Of a stretch of DNA of 5,293 bases, positions 1 through 5,293 are shown in pieces. A program made the position numbers and the translations under genes. This DNA is from Bacteroides sp. (GTDB lineage: Bacteria; Bacteroidota; Bacteroidia; Bacteroidales; SM23-62). How positions within the stretch are numbered: position 1 is the stretch's first letter; each line of letters starts with the position of its first letter. The notes under the pieces were generated by a model that did no database searches, was not told the origin of the DNA, and was given only the letters and a program-made list of their open reading frames with translations. The stretch spans positions 1 to 5,293 of the forward strand of contig JAUVKJ010000148.1 in the NCBI GenBank assembly GCA_030592145.1, read 5' to 3'.

Positions 1-2
1 AC

Positions 3-380
3 TGCTTTGATGGAGTGGGCCATTACAGGATCATGCTGAATGTGATCGATATGCTATCCGGGGAGGTCCTCTTCAATGAGGCAACCTATGACCTGGAAAT
101 AGAGGATATCGAGCAGGTTTACATCACCTCGCCTGACACGGTATTTGTCAATGATCCCGTGCATTTTAACGGGAACAGGTCGCTTGTTAAGGATTTCACC
201 ATTAACCGGTATCTCTGGAATATGGGTGACCACACCTGGGCTTCCGATACTGCGGTCGATCACCGTTTCTTCCGGCCCGGTACCTATACTGTTAAACTGG
301 GGGTGGTTAATGCAGCCGAACAGCCCGAAGAGATACAGAAGACCTGCGGATTCAAGCGCATTGTCGTTCTTAATAAGTAA
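3..380 (+). CDS. PKD-domain protein, C-terminal fragment (5' end outside window)
   Basis: The reading frame is open from the left edge (first full codon at position 3) to TAA at 378-380, giving 125 residues of the C-terminal end. The GTG at position 15 lies inside the frame and should not be taken as the start, because the upstream codons read without a stop. Residues about 70-104 carry the PKD (polycystic kidney disease-like Ig fold) signature: YLWNMGD at 210-230, which corresponds to the usual Y-x-W-D-F-G-D, followed by a His-Arg-Phe-Phe stretch and PGTYTVKLGV. The segment before it (VNDPVHFNG, about residues 49-57) fits the first strands of the same domain. A preceding beta-rich region (residues 5-35) belongs to another domain that I cannot name. 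PKD domains are extracellular beta-sandwiches in surface or secreted proteins, so an envelope location is likely. The downstream gene on the same strand starts 98 bp later. The overall function is unknown because the N-terminal part is missing. Confidence 0.8.
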   Translation, partial: CFDGVGHYRIMLNVIDMLSGEVLFNEATYDLEIEDIEQVYITSPDTVFVNDPVHFNGNRSLVKDFTINRYLWNMGDHTWASDTAVDHRFFRPGTYTVKLGVVNAAEQPEEIQKTCGFKRIVVLNK

Positions 381-478
381 ATTGCCGGAAAAATGTTTTA
401 GCACGGAATTTGCGTTATATCTGAAAAGGTGCAAGCCTTATGGTGTTTTAATGAATTTTAATTATTTTCAGTCCACAG

Positions 479-1453
479 ATGACCAGATTTTTTTTCATAT
501 CGATTGTTTTGATTTCCTGCAGATTGAATGCTTTTGCTCAACCTGTTCCGGGCTTTGATGAGAACATTCCATACCTTATGACCTTTGGCAACAAGGTGGA
601 AAGGGACTGGGGGGATGATGATTTCAGCCAAACCTTTTTTGTCAGGCTTCCCAAGGAATACACCGATCCGTTTTACATCCGGGTATGGGATCCTGACTGC
701 GGTGGCGAGCATGACGAGATAAACGGCATTTTTGATACACGCACCTCCTTCGAAGTATACGGAGGTGAGAACTGCCATGCCCCGGATGATGCCAAGGGCA
801 TTGACCCGGTGGGCGATTATAAAAGCGGCAACCTTCTGGCGTTCAAGTCTTTTGCAGAAGATCCAAGGTATGATAATAACTGGTACACATTCGGCCCGTT
901 TAATCCAACCGAAGGGGAATGGCATGAATACTGGCAGGGATATATTTTCAAGATCATCGCTGAGGGAGTGGAAGGAGACGATGGTAATATGTACCGGTAT
1001 TACCTTAGCACGGATCCTGACAATAACCGGGATGTGGAGGGAGGAAACGCATTTGCTTATGAATACTCTTTCCGCATGCATAACAATCCCAACGAGGTAT
1101 CCCATATATATCCCTTTATTGACGACCGCACCATTTCTGTCAAGCAGATGAACTGGGACTGGGACAACGACGGAATTATCCGCATCGTGTCGGTTGCAAG
1201 GAAAGGGCAGTTGAGCAAGGTTTCCGGAGATAATGAGTGGGTGGAGGATGATTTCCAGATCCTTGAAGAAGAAAAAAACACCTCCCTTGACCTTCAGCTT
1301 CACAAGCGGAAATACAATCCCCTTGTAAGGAATAATAATGTTGTTATAAATGTGAGGAACCAGTATAACGAAGTAATGCCATTCTTTGTAAGTCCCATCG
1401 GCGGGGTACCCAAATACAAGTATTCCATCGGGGTAAAAAAGAAATCAAATTAG
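479..1453 (+). CDS. Secreted protein of unrecognised family (324 aa)
   Basis: I do not recognise this family. The ATG at 479 gives a convincing Sec signal peptide: Thr-Arg, then a hydrophobic core (FFFISIVLIS), then NAFA|Q with cleavage expected after Ala20. An alternative reading is a lipoprotein, since LISC at residues 11-14 loosely fits a lipobox, but the AFA-Q site is more typical. The mature part is rich in Asp, Glu, Asn and aromatic residues and lacks membrane segments. Residues 65-100 (FYIRVWDPDCGG, later FEVYGGENC) look like a beta-sandwich with two cysteines, 74 and 99, that could form a disulfide. Residues 134-156 are rich in Trp, Tyr and Phe, and residues 226-236 contain WDWDNDGIIRI, an acidic loop that could bind Ca2+. 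The C-terminus is basic (KKKSN). No Shine-Dalgarno sequence precedes the start; the upstream 30 bases are AT-rich. The gene ends 20 bp before the sensor-phosphatase gene, so the two are probably co-transcribed. A role as partner or ligand of that sensor is inference only. Confidence 0.85.
   Translation: MTRFFFISIVLISCRLNAFAQPVPGFDENIPYLMTFGNKVERDWGDDDFSQTFFVRLPKEYTDPFYIRVWDPDCGGEHDEINGIFDTRTSFEVYGGENCHAPDDAKGIDPVGDYKSGNLLAFKSFAEDPRYDNNWYTFGPFNPTEGEWHEYWQGYIFKIIAEGVEGDDGNMYRYYLSTDPDNNRDVEGGNAFAYEYSFRMHNNPNEVSHIYPFIDDRTISVKQMNWDWDNDGIIRIVSVARKGQLSKVSGDNEWVEDDFQILEEEKNTSLDLQLHKRKYNPLVRNNNVVINVRNQYNEVMPFFVSPIGGVPKYKYSIGVKKKSN
488..495 (+). repeat. Poly-T homopolymer (T8) at the start of the secreted-protein gene
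   Basis: Eight T residues encode Phe4-Phe5 and part of Phe6 of the signal peptide. Loss of one T would put TGA at 510-512 in frame. A run of this length in a Phe-rich signal peptide may be chance. Confidence 0.6.
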
Positions 1454-1473
1454 CGGATTAACCTCTGAACTAC

Positions 1474-4400
1474 ATGAAGCAATTTACGGCCTTTTTCCTG
1501 AGCTTCAGCCTGTTTGTCCTGATACCGGTACCCCCCCCCCTGTATGCCCAAACCTACAATTTCCGGCTATACGGGATCGAAGACGGGATTTGCCATCCCT
1601 TTGTTTATACGGTGAACCAGGATGCCAACGGATACCTCTGGCTGGGTACCGGTGAGGGACTTTGCAAGTACGACGGCTTTAATTTTAGTGGTGATTTTGA
1701 GGCTGATTCCCTGCCGGCAGCCTTTGTTAAAAAAAGCCTCAAAGATTCAAAGGGTAATCTGTGGTTCGGTCATAATGACGGAAACATCACCCTTTATGAT
1801 GGCAGGGAATTTCATGTCATTGATCCGGGGGCAAAGATTTCGAGCACCATCAACGGAATTGCAGAAGATCCGGAAGGAAGGATCGTCTTTGCCACACAAA
1901 ACCAGGGATTGATCATCATTAACGAGGATCTGGAGACTACCCTTATCAGGGATCCCTTTGAGAGGAAACTCATATCCTCGATTGCCTTTTCCGCCTCGGG
2001 GCAACTGCTTGCCGGAGCCTACGACGGCTTGCATGTATATGCCTGCGATTTTTCCTCCGCTGATACCATAACCTATATTGAAAAGATCTCCGGGGTTCCC
2101 TATACCCAGATCACCGACATCGTTTACGATAAGGCCGGCGACCTCTACTGGATTGGTTCACTGGACGAAGGATTGTATTCCCTGAAGATTAATCCGGACG
2201 ATCCCGGGAATTCACTTGTGGGCAAAATTGGAGACGATAAAATGCTGCAATACACCAGCATTCTTTCCATTCTGGTTGATAATGAGGGATACCTCTGGTT
2301 AAGCACCCAGGGTGAAGGAGTATACAAGGTATCCGTGAACAGGATGGACCCGGGCATTGAGGAACTGATCAATTTCAGCGAGCATAACGGCCTGGGCATT
2401 CGTTTTGTACGTGAGGTTTTCCAGGACCTCGAGGGCAACATCTGGATCGGCACCTATGGGAACGGCCTTGCTGCTCTTTTCAATGAAGCCCTGACCTTTT
2501 ATGAATACAGCGACCGGATGGGAAATACCATTCAATCCGTAATAGCGGACGATGAGGGGTACTGGATGGCAGGTACGGGCAAGCTGGTCAGGGTTAAAAC
2601 CGGATTCGGGGGATCGACTCAGGTGTTCACCGCTTCAAACGGTGTGCCTGCCGATAAGATCACAGCTCTTTTCAGGAGAGAAGGGACCCTCTGGATCGGG
2701 ACCGGAACCACCGGGCTCTACAGAATGAATATTTCACAGGGAAGGGTCAGTCCCTGGTATTCCTCCCAGAACTCACTTGAAAATACCATAAACGCCATAG
2801 ATGGCAGAGACGGTGTTCTCTGGGTGGCAACCAATAACGGGGTTCTGTCTGTGGATGAATCTACCGGTGCGATCCGGAGGTTCAATACCTCGGACGGACT
2901 TCCCCATAACAGGATCCGCGATATTTTTATCGATGCAGGTGGAACCGTATGGGTTGCCACGCGAAGCAACGGACTTTTTTCAGTAAATACAGATGAGTCT
3001 TATAATATAACCGGGGAAGGTTCTTTCATGCTTGAATTTGTTTCCATTGCAGAAGATGAATACGGCAACCTCTGGGCAGCTTCGAAAGATAACGGGGTAT
3101 TCAAATTTGTTTCCGATACACTGGATATTTTTTCTATTGACGAGGGACTGAAATCTAGTTCCTGCTACAGCCTGCTAAACGATGGACAGGGGTATATCTG
3201 GGTCGGACACCGGCTCGGATTCAGCAAGATCGATATTGACCAGGGGATGGTTATTACCCTGGGAACCGAGTCAGGGATCAACGGAGATTGCCAGTCCAAT
3301 GCTTCCACGGTAACCCGTGAAGGAGTGGCACTTTTCGGAACCTCTGAGGGTCTTGTGATGTTCGATACACGGAAAGAACGGCGTAACCTGACCGCACCGC
3401 TTACCAACATCACCTCCGTCATAATCTCTGACAGGGAATATGATTTTAGCGAGCCTATAGTCTTACCATATGGTATCTACAAGCTAAGGGTGGAATTTAC
3501 CGGCATCAACTATGCTGCGCCTGACAGGGTCACATACGAGTATAAACTCGATGGATATGACGACTGGTCGGATCCGAGCGATATTCCCTATGTGAACTAC
3601 GGGCGTGTCGAGGATGGAAATTACACCTTTATGCTGAGGGCATGCAATTCCGAAGGTGTATGCACTGAAGTCCCCGTAGAATTCAGTCTGCGTGTAAAAC
3701 TGCCGGTCTGGAAAACCTGGTGGTTCATTATGATCTCTGTCGGAATCCTGATCTCAGTGGTGTTTTTCATCATTAAGTACAGGGAAAGAAAGGCCAGGCA
3801 GTTCCAGGAGATCCTGCAGAAAAGGCTGGATGAAAGAACCCGTGAGGTCGTGATGCAAAAAGAGGAGATCGAGATCAAGAACAAGGATATAACGGACAGC
3901 ATCAATTATGCACAGCGCATCCAGGCAAGCATACTTCCTCCCATAAGCAAACTTCACGAAACCTTTTCAGGATCTTTTGTGTTCTACCAGCCAAGAGATA
4001 TTGTCAGTGGTGATTTCTACTGGTATGACAAAATGGATGATGACAAATTTGTGATTGTCTGTGCTGACTCAACCGGTCATGGCGTGCCGGGGGCCTTCAT
4101 GTCGATGATCGGTACCACCTTGCTCAAGGATATTTCGGTCCGGAATGAAGTAAAATCGCCTGCGAACCTCCTGGCAACACTTGACATGGAGATCATGTCT
4201 GCACTGAACCAGAACCTCGAAGCAGAACGCTCGAACGACGGTATGGATATCATTGTTTCGGAGGTGGACCTGAAAACAAAACTGTTACGCATTTCTTCTG
4301 CCATGAGGCCCATGATCATTTACCGGAAAGGTGAACAGGTCTACGTGAAGGGAAGCAGAAGCTCTGTCGGCGGACAGTACGAGAAAGAACAAAAGGTCTT

Positions 4401-4644
4401 CGAGATCAATGAATTTCAACTATCGAAGGGAGACAAGATCTATATGTTCTCCGACGGGTACCCTGACCAGTTCGGTGGACCCCTGGGAAAAAAATTCAAG
4501 ATGGTGCGCCTGAAAAATATGCTCCGGGATATCCATGATAAACCCATGGAAGAGCAATACAACTACATCAAGAATAACTTTGAGATCTGGAAAGAGGATA
4601 CAGAACAGGTGGATGATGTGTTGTTTATGGGCATTGAGATCTGA
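1474..4644 (+). CDS. Membrane sensor-phosphatase: two-component regulator propeller, Y_Y_Y domain and SpoIIE-type PP2C phosphatase
   Basis: This 1056-aa protein has a signal peptide (cleavage near YA|Q, residues 24-26). It then has 14 blade repeats of the Reg_prop type (pattern x-LW-I/V-G-T-x-x-x-G-L, first YLWLGTGEGL at 54-63, last FGTSEGL at 621-627), enough for two seven-bladed propellers. A Y_Y_Y beta-sandwich follows (about 670-742, YEYKLDGYDDW at 688-698). One transmembrane helix lies at about 748-769 and a charged coiled coil at about 770-810, ending in DSINYAQRIQASILPP, a linker commonly seen before Bacteroidota SpoIIE domains. The phosphatase spans about 835-1056. Expected acidic motifs are all visible: GDFYW (Asp847), ADSTGHG (Asp865), NDGMD (922-925), FSDG (Asp994) and the final DDV (1047-1048). 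It therefore looks catalytically competent as a Mn/Mg-dependent Ser/Thr phosphatase. The topology places the propellers outside the inner membrane and the phosphatase in the cytoplasm. Architecturally it is a hybrid two-component sensor with the kinase replaced by a phosphatase. The likely substrate class is an anti-sigma-factor antagonist, inferred from the SpoIIE family. The start at 1474 is supported by the signal peptide. A C10 tract lies in codons 20-23. Confidence 0.95.
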   Translation: MKQFTAFFLSFSLFVLIPVPPPLYAQTYNFRLYGIEDGICHPFVYTVNQDANGYLWLGTGEGLCKYDGFNFSGDFEADSLPAAFVKKSLKDSKGNLWFGHNDGNITLYDGREFHVIDPGAKISSTINGIAEDPEGRIVFATQNQGLIIINEDLETTLIRDPFERKLISSIAFSASGQLLAGAYDGLHVYACDFSSADTITYIEKISGVPYTQITDIVYDKAGDLYWIGSLDEGLYSLKINPDDPGNSLVGKIGDDKMLQYTSILSILVDNEGYLWLSTQGEGVYKVSVNRMDPGIEELINFSEHNGLGIRFVREVFQDLEGNIWIGTYGNGLAALFNEALTFYEYSDRMGNTIQSVIADDEGYWMAGTGKLVRVKTGFGGSTQVFTASNGVPADKITALFRREGTLWIGTGTTGLYRMNISQGRVSPWYSSQNSLENTINAIDGRDGVLWVATNNGVLSVDESTGAIRRFNTSDGLPHNRIRDIFIDAGGTVWVATRSNGLFSVNTDESYNITGEGSFMLEFVSIAEDEYGNLWAASKDNGVFKFVSDTLDIFSIDEGLKSSSCYSLLNDGQGYIWVGHRLGFSKIDIDQGMVITLGTESGINGDCQSNASTVTREGVALFGTSEGLVMFDTRKERRNLTAPLTNITSVIISDREYDFSEPIVLPYGIYKLRVEFTGINYAAPDRVTYEYKLDGYDDWSDPSDIPYVNYGRVEDGNYTFMLRACNSEGVCTEVPVEFSLRVKLPVWKTWWFIMISVGILISVVFFIIKYRERKARQFQEILQKRLDERTREVVMQKEEIEIKNKDITDSINYAQRIQASILPPISKLHETFSGSFVFYQPRDIVSGDFYWYDKMDDDKFVIVCADSTGHGVPGAFMSMIGTTLLKDISVRNEVKSPANLLATLDMEIMSALNQNLEAERSNDGMDIIVSEVDLKTKLLRISSAMRPMIIYRKGEQVYVKGSRSSVGGQYEKEQKVFEINEFQLSKGDKIYMFSDGYPDQFGGPLGKKFKMVRLKNMLRDIHDKPMEEQYNYIKNNFEIWKEDTEQVDDVLFMGIEI
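1531..1540 (+). repeat. Poly-C homopolymer (C10) within signal-peptide codons of the sensor gene
   Basis: Ten consecutive C residues encode Pro20-Pro21-Pro22 and the first base of Leu23, between the hydrophobic core and the predicted cleavage site. In the frame as given, the gene is open. Loss of one C would lead to TGA at 1613-1615; gain of one C would lead to TGA at 1653-1655 (window coordinates). The ATG at 1544 is in the wrong frame to restart translation. The run is seen directly; its role as a slippage tract is inference, and a sequencing or assembly length error is also possible. Confidence 0.9.
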
Positions 4645-4662
4645 CCTGCTCCGGGCCTACAG

Positions 4663-5172
4663 TTACTTCCAGTCGGTAAAAATAATTTCTGTTGTCGTGT
4701 CCGTATTACTTCGGTTATATGCCCTGTCCAGCAGGTAGAAAGAATACCTGAGGGTATCGTATTCTTTTCTATTATAGTACTCGATTTCCACATCGATTTC
4801 ACCCTTGAGTGTTTTGTTCTGGCCCTCCCGGTCAAGGGGAGGTATCCTGTAGAAAGGCTTGGTTTCCAGTTCTGAAGTGTCTACCGTACGGTACGTGCCA
4901 TTTACCTTTTCATGCAGGGTAAGGAAAAGATTGTATTTAACCGAATCGGGCTGGCTGAGACTGTCAAGTGAAGCATGAAACCCGATATCTCCGTCTCCGT
5001 CCTCGAAATAAAAAGTCAGTTCGCCTGTCAGGATTTTGCCCAGGTCACCGGTTTTTTCAGACAGGATAAAACTCCGGAATTCCACCCTGGGTATATCAGG
5101 CAGTACCTGTGGTGTCGGGCAACCGGTAAGGATCAGTGCGCTTACGATTAATATATAGGCTAATCTCTTCAT
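4663..5172 (-). CDS. Putative lipoprotein with a DGDGDIG motif (169 aa)
   Basis: The preferred start is the ATG read from 5172. An upstream in-frame TTG at 5193 would add seven residues (translated as MYFCNPA), but they spoil the signal peptide and overlap a promoter-like box. From this ATG the N-terminus is Met-Lys-Arg, a hydrophobic stretch, then LTGC with the lipid-attachment Cys at residue 18, a good type II signal peptide. The residues after Cys (PTPQV) lack the acidic pattern of the Bacteroidota surface-export signal, so a periplasm-facing location is somewhat more likely. The mature protein is about 150 aa, predicted beta-rich, with FYFEDGDGDIGF at 54-65. That acidic loop resembles calcium-binding DxDxDG loops and recurs in lipoproteins of this phylum. 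A C-terminal motif, YLLDRAYNRSNTDTT (146-160), also resembles members of that group as I remember them. The stop lies 18 bp from the stop of the convergent sensor gene. It sits downstream of a der-like gene on the same strand, with a 61-bp gap. The molecular function is unknown. Confidence 0.85.
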   Translation of the reverse strand: MKRLAYILIVSALILTGCPTPQVLPDIPRVEFRSFILSEKTGDLGKILTGELTFYFEDGDGDIGFHASLDSLSQPDSVKYNLFLTLHEKVNGTYRTVDTSELETKPFYRIPPLDREGQNKTLKGEIDVEIEYYNRKEYDTLRYSFYLLDRAYNRSNTDTTTEIIFTDWK

Positions 5173-5182
5173 GGCCGGGTTA

Positions 5183-5190
5183 CAAAAGTA
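5183..5190 (-). promoter_or_regulatory. Candidate Bacteroidota -7 box (TAnnTTTG) for the lipoprotein gene
   Basis: Read on the minus strand the bases are TACTTTTG, a perfect match to the TAnnTTTG element recognised by the primary sigma factor of Bacteroidota. It ends 10 bases before the ATG at 5172, so transcription would start only a few bases before the start codon, giving an almost leaderless mRNA. No TTG-type -33 element is visible at the usual distance; that region is A-rich instead. The match could be chance, and the gene could also be read through from the der-like gene. Confidence 0.4.
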
Positions 5191-5233
5191 CAACGTTTTT
5201 CCTTTTTATTAATTGTTTGTTCAGGATGACCAG

Positions 5234-5293
5234 CTATTTCTTCCTGAAAAATATCTGGATGGGTACCCCTGTTAATTGAAATTTTTCCCGCAT
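5234..5293 (-). CDS. der: GTPase Der (EngA), C-terminal fragment, rest outside the window
   Basis: On the minus strand the last 60 bases form an open frame from the window edge to TAG (5236-5234), encoding 19 residues: MREKFQLTGVPIQIFFRKK. The pattern R-E-x-F-x-(L/F)-x-G-x-P-I-x-(I/L)-x-(F/V)-R-x-K is the familiar end of the KH-like domain of Der, a double-GTPase that assists 50S ribosomal subunit assembly. The Phe-Phe-Arg ending is like other Bacteroidota versions. The frame is open to the edge, so the Met shown is an internal residue and not a start. The call rests on memory of the family's C-terminus and on only 19 residues, with neither GTPase domain visible. The lipoprotein gene follows on the same strand. 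Confidence 0.75.
   Translation of the reverse strand: MREKFQLTGVPIQIFFRKK

Noticed and set aside
15..17. GTG as the start of the first gene
   Set aside because: The frame stays open to the window edge, the sequence after GTG has no signal peptide although PKD proteins are exported, and it begins mid-strand. The gene is better treated as 5'-truncated.
54..434. Minus-strand open frame opposite the PKD-domain fragment
   Set aside because: The plus-strand frame has a recognisable PKD signature; the minus-strand frame has no motif, signal or plausible start context.
381..478. Possible promoter or terminator between the PKD-domain gene and the secreted-protein gene
   Set aside because: No TAnnTTTG match and no convincing hairpin with a T run were found. 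The region is AT-rich near 450-470 but gives no firm signal.
458..1303. A long minus-strand open frame (281 codons) opposite the secreted-protein gene
   Set aside because: It lies wholly over a gene with a clear signal peptide. Its translation is Val/Ile/Pro-rich without domain features, as expected for the mirror frame of an Asp/Asn/Glu-rich gene.
4535..4738. Plus-strand 67-codon frame overlapping the end of the phosphatase and the lipoprotein
   Set aside because: It overlaps two well-supported genes in another frame and its translation has no recognisable feature.
5257..5272. Short GGTACC-containing palindrome, also seen near 1527 and 1646
   Set aside because: Six-base palindromes recur by chance at this length. 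The copies lie inside coding sequence with no common spacing or context.

Overview
The window looks like chromosomal DNA from a member of the Bacteroidota, probably a Bacteroidales/Marinilabiliales-like or Cytophaga-like organism. Support comes from gene content and signals rather than from any database match. There are signal peptides ending in the AFA|Q / YA|Q style common in this phylum. A two-propeller sensor with a Y_Y_Y domain is present, built like the hybrid two-component sensors typical of Bacteroidota. A 'DGDGDIG' lipoprotein is present, Shine-Dalgarno sequences are absent before the genes, and one perfect TAnnTTTG box (the Bacteroidota -7 promoter element) precedes a minus-strand gene.

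Layout. On the plus strand are three consecutive genes. The first is the 3' end of a PKD-domain protein (3-380). The second is a complete secreted protein of unrecognised family, 324 aa (479-1453). The third, only 20 bp later, is a 1056-aa membrane sensor-phosphatase (1474-4644). Its order is signal peptide, 14 propeller-blade repeats, Y_Y_Y domain, one transmembrane helix, coiled-coil linker and a SpoIIE/PP2C-type serine phosphatase with all expected acidic metal-binding motifs. On the minus strand, converging on the sensor with an 18-bp gap, is a 169-aa lipoprotein (4663-5172). Upstream of it, running off the right edge, are the last 19 codons of what looks like the GTPase gene der/engA (5234-5293).

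How they may work together. The secreted protein and the sensor-phosphatase are very likely co-transcribed, so the secreted protein could be a ligand, partner or target of the envelope-located propeller domain; this is inference. The sensor should read a periplasmic or extracellular cue and change phosphorylation of a cytoplasmic protein, most likely an anti-sigma-factor antagonist or similar, but no such partner is encoded here. The der-lipoprotein pair is a separate transcription unit.

The most noteworthy sequence-level signal is a run of ten C residues inside the signal-peptide codons of the sensor gene (1531-1540). A gain or loss of one base would stop translation within about 40 codons, which makes it a candidate phase-variation switch or, less excitingly, a sequencing error site. 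No RNA genes, CRISPR arrays, insertion sequences or clear intrinsic terminators were seen.
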